From Kangiella sp. TOML190 (GTDB lineage Bacteria > Pseudomonadota > Gammaproteobacteria > Enterobacterales > Kangiellaceae), in the NCBI RefSeq assembly GCF_023706045.1, contig NZ_BQYL01000001.1, forward strand, positions 620,001 to 684,000: DNA of 64,000 bases. Direction: 5' to 3'. Shown here piece after piece: positions 17,302-26,550 of the stretch. Under the pieces are notes generated by a model, which saw nothing but the letters and a program-made list of their open reading frames with translations, was not told the DNA's origin and searched no databases. Each line of letters begins with the position of its first letter. The stretch's first letter is position 1. Position numbers and translations under genes: made by a program.

Positions 17302-19230
17302 TTACGAGCTAGACTTGTCGTCCTTTACTTCTTCGAATTCAGCATCAACCACATCATCGGCTGTATTCGAAGCTTGCTCAGAACCTGGCTGAGCGCCAGC
17401 TTCTGCTTGCTGCTGTGCTTGAGCATACATGCGCTCGGCTAACTTGGCAGATGCTTGACTTAGGGCTTCCGTCTTAGCTTTGATTTCTTCTAAGTCGTCA
17501 GTCTTGATCGCTTCTTCTAAATCATTAGCAGCAGCTTCAATCGCTTCTTTCTCACCATCTTCAAAAGTAACGTTTTCATCATTCAAAGATTTACGGCTAG
17601 CATGAACCAAACCGTCCGCCTGGTTACGAGCTTCCACCAGCTCTTGGAACTTCTTATCTTCTTCAGCATGAGCTTCGGCATCTTGTACCATTTGCTCGAT
17701 CTCTTCATCACTTAGACCAGAAGAGGCTTTGATCTGAATCGACTGCTCTTTACCAGTAGCTTTATCTTTGGCAGAAACGTGCATGATACCGTTAGCGTCA
17801 ATATCGAACGTAACTTCGATTTGTGGCATACCGCGTGGCGCAGGTGGAATATCCGCTAAGTCAAAACGACCTAGCGATTTGTTCTGCTGGGCCATTTTAC
17901 GCTCACCTTGTAATACGTGAACGGTAACCGCAGTTTGGTTATCTTCTGCTGTCGAGAATACTTGCGAAGCCTTAGTCGGAATCGTAGTGTTCTTGTCAAT
18001 AAGGTTAGTCATAACACCACCCATGGTCTCGATACCCAGAGATAGCGGAGTTACGTCTAACAACAATACGTCTTTAACGTCACCAGCCAATACCGCGCCT
18101 TGGATCGCCGCACCCATAGCTACTGCTTCATCAGGGTTAACGTCTTTGCGTGGCTCTTTGCCGAAGAAGCCAGTTACCGCTTCTTGTACTTTCGGCATAC
18201 GGGTTTGACCACCAACTAGAATCACATCGTCGATTTCAGAGGTTGATAAACCAGCGTCTTGCAGCGCTTGTTTAACTGGCGCCATTGAACGCTCGATCAG
18301 GTCTTCTACCAATGCTTCTAGTTTGGCACGTGTTAACTTGATGTTTAAGTGCTTAGGACCGGTTGCGTCAGCCGTGATGTAAGGTAAGTTCACATCCGTT
18401 TGTGAGCTAGAAGACAATTCGATCTTCGCTTTCTCGCCCGCTTCTTTCAAACGTTGCATCGCTAATGCGTCGCCTTTAAGGTCGATACCTTGTTCTTTCT
18501 TAAATTCTTCTGCTAGATACTCAATAACGCGGTTATCAAAATCTTCACCGCCCAAGAAAGTATCACCGTTAGTCGCCAATACTTCAAAAGTATGCTCACC
18601 ATCAACTTCCGCGATTTCGATAACAGAAATATCGAAAGTACCACCACCTAAGTCATAAACCGCGATAGTGCGATCGCCACGCTCTTTATCCATACCATAA
18701 GCTAAAGCCGCAGCAGTTGGCTCATTGATGATTCTTTTCACATCAAGACCAGCAATTTTACCCGCATCTTTAGTCGCTTGACGTTGTGAGTCGTTGAAGT
18801 AGGCAGGAACGGTAATTACCGCCGCAGTTACTTCTTCACCTAGGAAATCTTCAGCAGTTTTCTTCATCTTCTTTAAAACTTCTGCTGACACCTGAGGTGG
18901 CGCCATGTTTTTGCCATTTACTGAAACCCATGCATCGCCATTGTCCGCTTCAACGATCTTGTATGGGACCATTTCGATGTCTTTTTGCACCACGTCACTT
19001 TTGAACTTACGCCCGATCAAACGCTTGATCGCGTATAAGGTGTTCTCAGGATTAGTGACTGCCTGACGCTTAGCCGATTGGCCTACCAAGGTCTCGCCAT
19101 CGGTAAAAGCGATAATCGAAGGAGTCGTACGACCGCCCTCAGAGTTCTCGATAACGCGTGCTTTGTCGCCGTCTAAGACTGCAACACATGAATTGGTTGT
19201 ACCTAAATCGATACCGATAATTTTGCCCAT
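17302..19230 (-). CDS. dnaK: Chaperone DnaK (Hsp70)
   Basis: 642 aa. The N-terminal ATPase domain begins [17 protein letters not shown] and has [13 protein letters not shown] and [14 protein letters not shown]; the substrate domain follows after the conserved [14 protein letters not shown] linker. The C-terminus ends in the acidic EEVKDD-type tail. It binds unfolded polypeptides in an ATP cycle with DnaJ and GrpE. Unusually for the hrcA-grpE-dnaK-dnaJ order, grpE is 7.6 kb upstream, separated by four other genes. A sigma-32-type promoter precedes it. Confidence 0.99.
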   Translation of the reverse strand: MGKIIGIDLGTTNSCVAVLDGDKARVIENSEGGRTTPSIIAFTDGETLVGQSAKRQAVTNPENTLYAIKRLIGRKFKSDVVQKDIEMVPYKIVEADNGDAWVSVNGKNMAPPQVSAEVLKKMKKTAEDFLGEEVTAAVITVPAYFNDSQRQATKDAGKIAGLDVKRIINEPTAAALAYGMDKERGDRTIAVYDLGGGTFDISVIEIAEVDGEHTFEVLATNGDTFLGGEDFDNRVIEYLAEEFKKEQGIDLKGDALAMQRLKEAGEKAKIELSSSSQTDVNLPYITADATGPKHLNIKLTRAKLEALVEDLIERSMAPVKQALQDAGLSTSEIDDVILVGGQTRMPKVQEAVTGFFGKEPRKDVNPDEAVAMGAAIQGAVLAGDVKDVLLLDVTPLSLGIETMGGVMTNLIDKNTTIPTKASQVFSTAEDNQTAVTVHVLQGERKMAQQNKSLGRFDLADIPPAPRGMPQIEVTFDIDANGIMHVSAKDKATGKEQSIQIKASSGLSDEEIEQMVQDAEAHAEEDKKFQELVEARNQADGLVHASRKSLNDENVTFEDGEKEAIEAAANDLEEAIKTDDLEEIKAKTEALSQASAKLAERMYAQAQQQAEAGAQPGSEQASNTADDVVDAEFEEVKDDKSSS

Positions 19231-19259
19231 TTTTCTACTCCGAAAAATACTGTTAAAAC

Positions 19260-19338
19260 TTGCTTGCAGTCTATATAAGGGCAGGGCTTAGGAGATCAAG
19301 GGGAAAAAATAAGAAAACTTAATTTTTTTGGGGTTATT
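19260..19338. repeat. Direct repeat copy A (dnaK promoter region)
   Basis: About 80 bp, similar in the same orientation to 24109-24186. Shared blocks include TTGCTTG, the gcaggg...ggagatcaa heat-shock promoter core, an identical 18-bp run aaaaaataagaaaactta and a terminal GGTTATT. The two copies bracket the 1478-aa gene and its terminator, as if dnaK's promoter region was duplicated when that gene entered. Confidence 0.8.
19272..19300 (-). promoter_or_regulatory. Sigma-32 (heat-shock) promoter of dnaK
   Basis: On the minus strand CTTGAT (19300-19295) preceded by CCC, a 13-bp spacer, then CCCTTATATA (19281-19272). This matches the RpoH pattern CTTGAA-N13/14-CCCCATnT. The start would lie about 35-40 bp before the dnaK ATG. 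Confidence 0.7.
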
Positions 19339-19355
19339 TGCCTACAGCAAAAAAA

Positions 19356-19383
19356 GCCCCTCAACCAGTCTCAGTTGAGGGGC
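19356..19383 (-). terminator. Rho-independent terminator of the giant gene
   Basis: Perfect 10-bp stem GCCCCTCAAC/GTTGAGGGGC, 8-nt loop, followed on the minus strand by seven T. It lies 24 bp after the stop of the 1478-aa gene, insulating dnaK from it. Confidence 0.92.
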
Positions 19384-19407
19384 AAGGGGTTATGAGCGAG
19401 TACGGAA

Positions 19408-22400
19408 CTAGATACTAATGGGGAAATCCGCATCAATTTGCGATTGCACGCCACTACAAGCGGTGTTAATCGCGCTAGTGCCGTGATCGGTATAACTACC
19501 TTGATCCGGGAAGTTTGGCAGATCGGTGATTTCAAGGCCCGTTCTATGGTGCACACTTCGTTGAGTACCAGGGTTCATAATGCAACCGGATGCTATAGCC
19601 GGTGAGTTATGATTGGTGAAGGTGCCATTCGGGTTCTTAATCTTACCCACTAGGCTATGGATCACCTCATGTGCCAAAGTCTCGCCAATTAAGCGTCCAA
19701 TCAGGTTAATATTTAAACTGGTTAAGCGCGCATCGGTCGATGCTAAACCACTGATCTCACTGACTAACTGACTAACCGCATCATCAATGCTGTCATTAGG
19801 GCTTGTAGTCACCAACGGATCGTCGTATTCACCGGTGAAGATCTTGATCGGCTCGTTAAAGACGCTTGGTCCAAAGGCACCGCCCACAAATAGCGTGCGC
19901 CCATAATCGGTATCGGTCGGATCTTCATCCTCCAGCTTGGCTATCGAAATATTCCCCGAAGCCACTCCCGCGCCGCTAAACTGCGCTGGCAGGGTTTCAT
20001 TAAGGCTACCCACTTGCCAAACAAGACGCACATTGGCGGTACTTAACAACTGCTCCGCGGTCGCCTTAATAACGTTAACTACGCTGTCTTTAACCGTATC
20101 CAAACCATAATTGGATAAAGCACTATCAAACTTAGCGGCATCTTCTTGCACTAACACAAACTGCGGAATAGCAACCGGAATATCCATAGTTGAACCCACT
20201 TGATTATTGGCGCTGTCGAATACTTTGAACTGAATCAAATGCTTGCCGGGCATCAATGCCGTCACCTTAGTTGCGGTAGCACTGTTATCACTAAAGCTGA
20301 CCGCGCCTGGATTCGCGCAAGACCACTGAACGCTACCTCCAGTAGGCATATTGTTTACCGTAACCTCAAGATCGAGTTCGCCCGTTTTGCTGCCAGCGAC
20401 GGCACCAAAAGTTAGCCCATCGCGCGACGCCGGAACGGTTAACACTGAGGTTACCGCATTAGGATCATCGGCGGTGGAACTGGTTGCATTACCCATCAGG
20501 GCATTGGCTGCCGTGTTCCCTTGCTGTTCGGTAAGGACGCCCGACTGAACTGCCCTTTGAATGGTTTGCAAATGGTCGCTCAATTGTGCTGGATTAGTCG
20601 AGCGCACCATTTCGCTGACCAAAGCTTGGGTTGGATCGGGCGAGGAGCCAGCAGAAGTTTTAGCGCCCGCGCCGCCTGATCCCGATGGCGAAGATTGTAT
20701 TCCCGTCGTACCTGAAGCAGCGCCACCTTTCTTACCACCGCTACTGGGGATCGGAACGCCGGTATAGGCTGAAACCAAGCCACGCACTACGTCACCGGCA
20801 ATGGCGTCCATCGCCGCGCGGTGCTGACGAGTACTGGTGAAGGCTTCTTTGGTTGCATTATTGATAAATTGCAACAATTCTGCGCCACGTGATAGATCCC
20901 TGAAAATATCCGGTGTACTCAAGGTGTTCATGGCCGCGGTCATGCCAGTAGGATCCGGCAAGCCAGGTACGTTTTGTAAGTTCACCATAGGCGCTGCCAA
21001 TGGCGTCGGAGTAGTATTGCCACGAGAAGCTCTTGAGCCAGGAGTAACGCCGGTAATATCCGGTGCGTTTCTGCCACAAGCTTGCTCTGGATCGATAAAG
21101 CGTTCCACATCGCGCTTTTCTGTAGCGTTGCAGCAAGACAGATACACTTCGCCAAAAATACCGCGAGTAGGCATGGTCACAATGCGACTGGAAACCACAA
21201 AATCCGGCGGATCCAGTTGCACATAGCGATGCCCTTCTAGCAAGGCAAAAGCAACGTAATTACCTAAAACGCCTAATGGACGATTAACGATTTTATCCAA
21301 TAAAGAATCACCATTCATTTCATACTGATCGAAACGAATCGCTCGTCGATCCGGATCTTCGCGCAACCACAAGGCCCGCATATAGCGCATCGGATGTGAC
21401 TGGATATGAGCGATCAACTCTTGCAGGCGACAATAGTCTTGGTGCTCTCGGCCACGGTAATCTTCGAAGTTCGGCTCCACATCGGCCACCGACACCATCA
21501 CCACCGGATTATCTTTGGATAAAGTGGCATTGACCCCGCCAACCGTTAAACGGAAGGATTGTGGGCTAGGCATAAATCTGGAAACGTCAGTACGAGCGGT
21601 AATTTCGATACGCTCTAACTTATGAGTTTGCGTATTGCCCAATAAGTCATCAATAAACTGCTCGCCAACGATATTGCCGAAAATGCCTAAATTGATGTTA
21701 TTAATCGCCTCATCAGCATCAAAGGACACTCTTAGCTGATCCAGATCGGTGGTTTTTACTGGCAGCGAGCGATAATCCACTGGGCCTTTCTGCCCGCTGA
21801 CACCGCGCGGTTCTAATGGAATACTTTGCCCCGAAGCCGTTTCGATACTCAAGGAAATACCTTTGCGCCATGAACGATCCAAATCAATTTTCCAGCGCGA
21901 AAAGGTCGCATAAGGCTTTTCGATATCGTACACATCGCCACAATGTAACAAGCGGCCTAGTGAATTAAACGCTCGACGGTATTTTCGCGGCACTAGTCGT
22001 CTTAAGATCCGTGAATTACGGTCTAAAAAGCGGGTGATCGGTCGCGATGGGGCTTTGACAAACTTATCGAAGCTAGGAATTTTATCGAAAATATCATCAT
22101 CAATATCATAAGGAACCAACACCACGGGCTTTTCTTCCACCAATTCGGTTTTTACCGCATAGTGCGAAACCACCGCCGAATACATCAGGTTCATGACGTG
22201 ATTTTTATTATGGTTATGGATATTGCGGGTATTGATCCGCTCCGACTCTCTTTGCGTCGAAGTAGTGACCACGGTACTGCGTTGTGAACGATAAGCAGAG
22301 GCTTTCTGCGTTACCGTATCAGAGATATCTTGAACTGTAGAACTATGAACATCGCGCCGACCTGAGGTACTACTGCTAGTGCCGCCGCCACCGCCGCCAA

Positions 22401-23844
22401 TACTAAAAAACCCCAAATCTAAACTGGCACCGCCACCGCCAGAAGCAGAAGATCCAGACTGTTTTTCTTTTAGAACCGCATCCACCACTTCGTCAATCGA
22501 ACGATCGTGATTCATTTGATGCGCCATTTTTTCGCGTGACGTAGTTTGCTCGACCCGAGTATCGCGTTCGCTGCGACGCCAATCAATCACGGTAATATTA
22601 ATGTCTTCGCACGGCGCTAACGACGTCGAATACAATAACTTACCTAACCCTTGACCTACCGGATACCAACCTTGCTTATAAAGGTTGGCCAAACCTAATA
22701 CCAAGTTGCCACCAGTAACTGAATAGGTACTTTCTTTTTCATCCCCAAAAGGAATTGGCCCAGTGACTTTATTTCTATCCACCGAACGCTTGTTATCAAA
22801 CACTAAATCCGCGTCTGTAATGCGCACGATTTGTCGGAAATGATACTCTCTTGAGGCAAATTCAGTTCGAGGCCGCAAGCAACAATTACCATCCACGTGC
22901 TCCTCATTTAAACCAAAAGAATCCGGCGATACCGAAATGTCTATGTCATCGGGATCTTCGATCGTTCCAGGCCTTCCTTCGTTATCATTACCAGTAAAAA
23001 TTTCTGGAATATCCAATTGTTTAGGGATCACAAAAATATGAGCTGAACCCAGCTCATTTTGTAAACGGATTTCCGGAATCAATAAACGATGGCTAGAGGT
23101 TACGCCACCCGCTGAAGAACCAATTTCGACTTGTAATTCCTCAAACGAATCGCGTGGAATTCGACTCATATTTACCGAAGCATAGCCTTGACCATCGGTT
23201 AGTCCTTGCTTGAGTAAAACCATCTCGCCTGATTGCGGATCCTTACCAGAAATACTAAAAGTCGCATTCTTGGCTAATTTGCTTTCTTCATTAGTAACTT
23301 TCAGGCGAATTTTGCCAATATTTTCTACTGGCTTTAGAACATCTCCCTCAAGTACGCTGACATTTCGAGGACCTAATCCATTAAAATTACTCGAACCTAA
23401 ATATTGAGCTGGCTGGATTTGAAGCTGGTCGTTAAAATCAAAACGTTTTTCACCCACCAGATCCGCAGCTTCTAGGCGAATAACGTCTTCTTGCTCATCA
23501 ATGCCAAAAAACTGAGCTGCCTGCGGAATATCTTTAGCCAACGCTAAAATCTGCTCCATTTCTTTAGCTAACAATTCGCTCTTTCGCCGCACATTATCGG
23601 CCAACTTATCGTCACCATTTAGGTACAGCTTTTCCGCTTCCTTATCCAGCTTCTGCATTTGCGCTTGAATACGGTGAACCTTGTGCTTGAAGCCATCCAA
23701 GACTTCCCTTGACTTTATCGCTTCAGCACGAATTCTTTCACCCTGACTTGGGTTTGATAGTCGTGAACTGGATTCTGCTACCTGAGAGCTTTTTTTAGGC
23801 GCAGAACCGCCACTGGCCTTTTCCTGAGAAGGTTTTTTAGCCAT
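19408..23844 (-). CDS. Giant protein of unknown function with C-terminal HExxH motif
   Basis: 1478 aa, preceded by a strong AAGGAG 7 nt before the ATG. No signal peptide. The first 35 residues are Lys/Ser-rich; about 36-110 is charged and likely coiled coil (KHKVHRIQAQMQKLDKEAEKL). A central block (about 340-560) contains LYSTSLAPCEDINITVIDWRRSERDTR, a Gly/Ser-rich insert and STVVTTSTQRESERINTRNIHNHNKNH; I recall this pattern from large bacterial proteins of unknown function but cannot name a family. A low-complexity linker (about 1045-1085) precedes an Ig/PKD-like domain (QWSCANPGAVSFSDNSATAT). The C-terminus has HEVIH at 1392-1396, a later His (about 1412) and a possible Met-turn CIMNPG around 1421-1425, suggesting a zinc metalloprotease; glycine spacing differs from classical metzincins. 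It is flanked by duplicated dnaK promoter sequence, implying insertion. Confidence 0.85.
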   Translation of the reverse strand: MAKKPSQEKASGGSAPKKSSQVAESSSRLSNPSQGERIRAEAIKSREVLDGFKHKVHRIQAQMQKLDKEAEKLYLNGDDKLADNVRRKSELLAKEMEQILALAKDIPQAAQFFGIDEQEDVIRLEAADLVGEKRFDFNDQLQIQPAQYLGSSNFNGLGPRNVSVLEGDVLKPVENIGKIRLKVTNEESKLAKNATFSISGKDPQSGEMVLLKQGLTDGQGYASVNMSRIPRDSFEELQVEIGSSAGGVTSSHRLLIPEIRLQNELGSAHIFVIPKQLDIPEIFTGNDNEGRPGTIEDPDDIDISVSPDSFGLNEEHVDGNCCLRPRTEFASREYHFRQIVRITDADLVFDNKRSVDRNKVTGPIPFGDEKESTYSVTGGNLVLGLANLYKQGWYPVGQGLGKLLYSTSLAPCEDINITVIDWRRSERDTRVEQTTSREKMAHQMNHDRSIDEVVDAVLKEKQSGSSASGGGGASLDLGFFSIGGGGGGTSSSTSGRRDVHSSTVQDISDTVTQKASAYRSQRSTVVTTSTQRESERINTRNIHNHNKNHVMNLMYSAVVSHYAVKTELVEEKPVVLVPYDIDDDIFDKIPSFDKFVKAPSRPITRFLDRNSRILRRLVPRKYRRAFNSLGRLLHCGDVYDIEKPYATFSRWKIDLDRSWRKGISLSIETASGQSIPLEPRGVSGQKGPVDYRSLPVKTTDLDQLRVSFDADEAINNINLGIFGNIVGEQFIDDLLGNTQTHKLERIEITARTDVSRFMPSPQSFRLTVGGVNATLSKDNPVVMVSVADVEPNFEDYRGREHQDYCRLQELIAHIQSHPMRYMRALWLREDPDRRAIRFDQYEMNGDSLLDKIVNRPLGVLGNYVAFALLEGHRYVQLDPPDFVVSSRIVTMPTRGIFGEVYLSCCNATEKRDVERFIDPEQACGRNAPDITGVTPGSRASRGNTTPTPLAAPMVNLQNVPGLPDPTGMTAAMNTLSTPDIFRDLSRGAELLQFINNATKEAFTSTRQHRAAMDAIAGDVVRGLVSAYTGVPIPSSGGKKGGAASGTTGIQSSPSGSGGAGAKTSAGSSPDPTQALVSEMVRSTNPAQLSDHLQTIQRAVQSGVLTEQQGNTAANALMGNATSSTADDPNAVTSVLTVPASRDGLTFGAVAGSKTGELDLEVTVNNMPTGGSVQWSCANPGAVSFSDNSATATKVTALMPGKHLIQFKVFDSANNQVGSTMDIPVAIPQFVLVQEDAAKFDSALSNYGLDTVKDSVVNVIKATAEQLLSTANVRLVWQVGSLNETLPAQFSGAGVASGNISIAKLEDEDPTDTDYGRTLFVGGAFGPSVFNEPIKIFTGEYDDPLVTTSPNDSIDDAVSQLVSEISGLASTDARLTSLNINLIGRLIGETLAHEVIHSLVGKIKNPNGTFTNHNSPAIASGCIMNPGTQRSVHHRTGLEITDLPNFPDQGSYTDHGTSAINTACSGVQSQIDADFPISI

Positions 23845-24018
23845 GATATTCTCCTTACAATATGATCTTTGCGGCCAAACTTCATGTTCAGCAGGCTCTA
23901 TTTTATCGAAGAAAATTGTGAAAAATAGATGTCGATAAAGTTAACAATGCAGCTATGCTTTGCTTTATAAGCACAGCGAGCAATTAATGCAGACTTGCAT
24001 TAAAATTCTGCAAGTGGA

Positions 24019-24045
24019 TTCACAAAATATTTAATCTTTTGTGAA
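24019..24045. promoter_or_regulatory. Inverted repeat upstream of the giant gene
   Basis: TTCACAAAA (24019-24027) and TTTTGTGAA (24037-24045) form a perfect 9-bp inverted repeat with a 9-nt spacer. It is 175 bp before the start of the 1478-aa gene. It could be an operator or an RNA hairpin in its leader. No other gene is visible between 23845 and 24526; the rest of that gap is promoter duplicate and repeat elements listed separately. Confidence 0.4.
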
Positions 24046-24108
24046 CTAGCGACAATTTTTGCTTTAACTTTTTTGTCGGTATTTTTTACTGAACATCAAA
24101 ATTTGAAA

Positions 24109-24186
24109 TTGCTTGATACCTCTATAAAAGCAGGGTTTTGGAGATCAAGGGAAAAAATAAGAAAACTTACCTTTTTTAAGGTTATT
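24109..24186. repeat. Direct repeat copy B (degenerate dnaK promoter)
   Basis: Second copy of the 19260-19338 segment, same orientation. The -35-like ATCAAG (24144-24149 plus strand) is kept, but the -10-like part has lost its CCC (minus strand GCTTTTATAG instead of CCCTTATATA). It lies 265 bp before the 1478-aa gene and could still give weak heat-shock transcription toward it, or be a decayed relic. Confidence 0.8.
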
Positions 24187-24229
24187 GGCTGATCCGTCAT
24201 TCCATTAAGCATGTCATGCCCTTTAAAAC

Positions 24230-24253
24230 GTCATTCCCACGAAAGCGGGAATC
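24230..24253. repeat. Short palindromic repeat (GTCATTCCC...GGGAATC type)
   Basis: ATTCCC (24233-24238) pairs with GGGAAT (24247-24252) around ACGAAAGC. The word GTCATTCCCRCGAA is a common dispersed intergenic element in gammaproteobacteria and recurs here at 32045-32094. Confidence 0.55.
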
Positions 24254-24328
24254 TTGGTGGGATTTTCCTGAAATGCCTGAGTTAATCGGCACTTTGTACT
24301 ATTTAATAGCTTATTTACCGTTTTACTT

Positions 24329-24488
24329 GTTCATTTTCTTTACTTGTCTAAAGAAAACGAACCAAAAGAAATGACACCCCAGTCGCTAGGTGCTGCGCAC
24401 TCCCCTCGTTCATCAAAGTTACTTACGCGCCGCAAAACGAAACATCCCTGTTTCGTCTTTGCTAAATTGGGCTGTCCCTGCCCAATTT
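24329..24488. repeat. Multi-hairpin dispersed repeat element
   Basis: Three hairpins in series: a 14-bp stem with one mismatch (24329-24342 with 24349-24362, loop CTTGTC); ACGAAACA-TCCC-TGTTTCGT (24437-24456); and AAATTGGGC/GCCCAATTT (24464-24472 with 24480-24488). The opening with CTTGTCTAAAGAAAACGAACC and the following ACACCCC resemble a widespread gammaproteobacterial intergenic repeat as I remember it. The plus-strand reading frame across it (24344-24610) is a by-product and not a gene. Confidence 0.5.
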
Positions 24489-24526
24489 ACACTATAACTT
24501 TGCTTCCCTCGGCTAGCTCAAGGGGA

Positions 24527-25201
24527 TTAATTACAGACTTGTCCCGTATGGCTCATATTAAATACATCATCTTTTACTTTAAAAGTGACACAATTATTAC
24601 TTTTAGATAACACTCCTGTTTTTATACTTCTCCAGTTAGGACTGTCTAACTCAATAGACTTACCATTAATATCACAACTGTAGCCATAACCTTTATCACT
24701 TTGTATGTTAAATCCACTTGAAGATTGATCTATTTTCGAATAATTAAATGCAGAGTTAGCATTTAACTTAGCAAGTGCAGCTTTACACAGCCTTATTTTT
24801 GTATTTTCACTGAGTCCTAAATCATCTTCTTTAAACACTGAAAATAGAAAAATCACAAGAAAAATCAAACCGATGATGCTTAAAATAGATATTTTTTCAA
24901 CGTGTTTAAACTCCTTGTGATCTCCCAAGGAATTTTTGATTCTTAAAATCTCATCTAAATCCTTCTTTTCTGCCTCAAGTTTCGCTTCATGAGCTTCATC
25001 AAAAAAAATGCTTAATATTAATTTCTTATTGCCTTCTTCTAGAATAGCCAGCTCTTTAATCATAGACTTTTCTACATAACTATCTTTAAATAGTTTAATT
25101 GAAGAAATTTTAGAGTTATTTTCTTTTAAGTCCCAAATTGCTCCTTCTTTAAAAAAATCAGGTGCACTGTCCCCTTTTCCTGAAACCACTGTTAATTGCA
25201 T
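24527..25201 (-). CDS. Single-pass membrane protein, unknown
   Basis: 224 aa with a good ribosome-binding site (AAAGGAA) before the ATG. A cytoplasmic-looking, charged N-terminal half (about 1-100) with a Lys/Glu coiled stretch (DEAHEAKLEAEKKDLDEILR) is followed by one transmembrane helix (ISILSIIGLIFLVIFLFSVF, about 107-126). The remaining 95 residues contain four Cys (LCKAAL, YSCDING, NCVTF, VCN), which could form disulfides outside. Base composition is more AT-rich than the neighbours, and it lies between repeat elements, suggesting acquired DNA. No family recognised. Confidence 0.65.
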   Translation of the reverse strand: MQLTVVSGKGDSAPDFFKEGAIWDLKENNSKISSIKLFKDSYVEKSMIKELAILEEGNKKLILSIFFDEAHEAKLEAEKKDLDEILRIKNSLGDHKEFKHVEKISILSIIGLIFLVIFLFSVFKEDDLGLSENTKIRLCKAALAKLNANSAFNYSKIDQSSSGFNIQSDKGYGYSCDINGKSIELDSPNWRSIKTGVLSKSNNCVTFKVKDDVFNMSHTGQVCN

Positions 25202-25298
25202 ATTAAAATTCCTTTACCATCCATACCAGCTAACTTTAACATAATTGTTTCTGATGCCAACATTAATAATATAATTCTGAAATCAAGTGACCATAAAA

Positions 25299-25321
25299 AA
25301 GCCTGAGATTAACTCAGGCTT
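25299..25321 (-). terminator. Terminator after the YebC/YeeN-type gene
   Basis: AAGCCTGAG/CTCAGGCTT stem (25299-25307 with 25313-25321), 5-nt loop, T-run TTTTTT on the minus strand. A second perfect palindrome ATCCCAAA-TCAAG-TTTGGGAT follows at 25340-25360; it resembles the GATC-CCAAA...TTTGGGATGAC dispersed repeat type and lacks a T-run. Confidence 0.85.
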
Positions 25322-25371
25322 TAGTAACGTCTTTATGAGATCCCAAATCAAGTTTGGGATGACAAAGTCAA

Positions 25372-26088
25372 TTACAACTCTGCATTATGATATACATTCT
25401 GCACATCATCTTGATCTTCTAGCATTTCCATAAATTTTTCGAACATTTCCATATCCTCGGCTGGTACTTGTGCCATGACTTTTGGGATAAATTGAATCTC
25501 GTCCACTTCAAACTCAATCTCGCCGAAGTTTTCGGTTAGCGCTTGTTTGGCTTTGGCGTATTCGGTGTTTGGTGCGAATACTGTGATCATGCCCTCTTCA
25601 TGTTCAATATCCGAAACATCCACATCCGCCATCATTAAAGCTTCCAGTACCGCTTCTTCGTCATCATGCGGGAATACGAAAATAGCGCTATGGTCGAACA
25701 TATGGCTGACGCTACCTTCGGTGCCAATTTTGCATTTGGTTTTAGTGAAACAAAGACGAACCTCGCCGAAAGTACGGTTAGGGTTATCAGTTAGGCAATC
25801 CACAATCACCATGGTATTACCTGGGCCATAACCTTCATAACGCGCTACCGCAAAGTCTTCACCAGCGCCCGAGGTCGCTTTATCAATGGCGTTTTTAATC
25901 ACGTGCGCGGGCACTTGGGCGCGTTTAGCACTATCAATTAAGCTACGAAGCGCTAAGTTCCCTTCTGGATCGGCGCCGCCTTGTTTTGCCACCACATAAA
26001 TCTGGCGACTGAACTTGCTGTAAATTCTTGAATTTTGATTCGAGGTTTTGGCCATCGAATCTTTACGGTTTTGATATGCGCGACCCAT
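25372..26088 (-). CDS. YebC/PmpR (TACO1) family protein, YeeN-type
   Basis: 238 aa, the length of E. coli YeeN, and with the same start ([20 protein letters not shown], then [21 protein letters not shown]). The family signatures [37 protein letters not shown] and the acidic C-terminus are intact. Family members are DNA-binding regulators or, by recent work on YebC, ribosome-associated translation factors; which applies to the YeeN branch is unclear. It lies in the expanded gap between grpE and dnaK. Confidence 0.93.
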   Translation of the reverse strand: MGRAYQNRKDSMAKTSNQNSRIYSKFSRQIYVVAKQGGADPEGNLALRSLIDSAKRAQVPAHVIKNAIDKATSGAGEDFAVARYEGYGPGNTMVIVDCLTDNPNRTFGEVRLCFTKTKCKIGTEGSVSHMFDHSAIFVFPHDDEEAVLEALMMADVDVSDIEHEEGMITVFAPNTEYAKAKQALTENFGEIEFEVDEIQFIPKVMAQVPAEDMEMFEKFMEMLEDQDDVQNVYHNAEL

Positions 26089-26247
26089 ATTGCGTTCCTA
26101 AATGTCTCTTAAGTCGCGATTTTACCGACTGTTTGGCGGCTTTTAAACCTCTTATCCGCAAATTGCCCAGAAAAACTTGCAAAAAAAAGCTGACCAGTGG
26201 TCAGCTTTCAAATCATCGTTTTGATAGGGGTTATTGAATTTTAAAAC

Positions 26248-26550
26248 TTAACTACCAATCGATGCATCTTCTGCTTTGCAGGTTTTTAGGGTTTCTTCCA
26301 TATGTTGTTTAGCTACCGAGTCATCGCCACTCTTCTTAGCTTCCAAAATCAACTCATAGTTAGTATTTTCCGCGACGCACTGACACACAGCTAGTGCCTC
26401 TGCTTTTTCTCCTTCAGGTAAAACCGAAGCTTTACTTTCGCACATAGCCAAGCTTTTTTCTTTCAATACTTCTGCTGTGAGTGCTTCGTCTGCCGCTGCG
26501 CTTGCCGTAAAAAATAAAGATGCCAATGTTAAGATTATTAATTGTTTCAT
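26248..26550 (-). CDS. Small exported Cys-containing protein
   Basis: 100 aa from the ATG at 26550, chosen because GAGGAG lies 9 nt upstream and the signal peptide starts there (MKQLIILTLASLFFTASAAA). An in-frame ATG at 26613 adds 21 residues without a plausible site. The mature chain of about 80 aa is acidic and has four Cys (AMCESK, VCQCVAEN, KTCKAED), which fits a small helical periplasmic protein with two disulfides. No family recognised. Confidence 0.7.
   Translation of the reverse strand: MKQLIILTLASLFFTASAAADEALTAEVLKEKSLAMCESKASVLPEGEKAEALAVCQCVAENTNYELILEAKKSGDDSVAKQHMEETLKTCKAEDASIGS

Noticed and set aside
24344-24610. 88-codon plus-strand frame
   Set aside because: It follows the multi-hairpin repeat and reads into the opposite strand of the membrane-protein gene; the composition follows the repeat.
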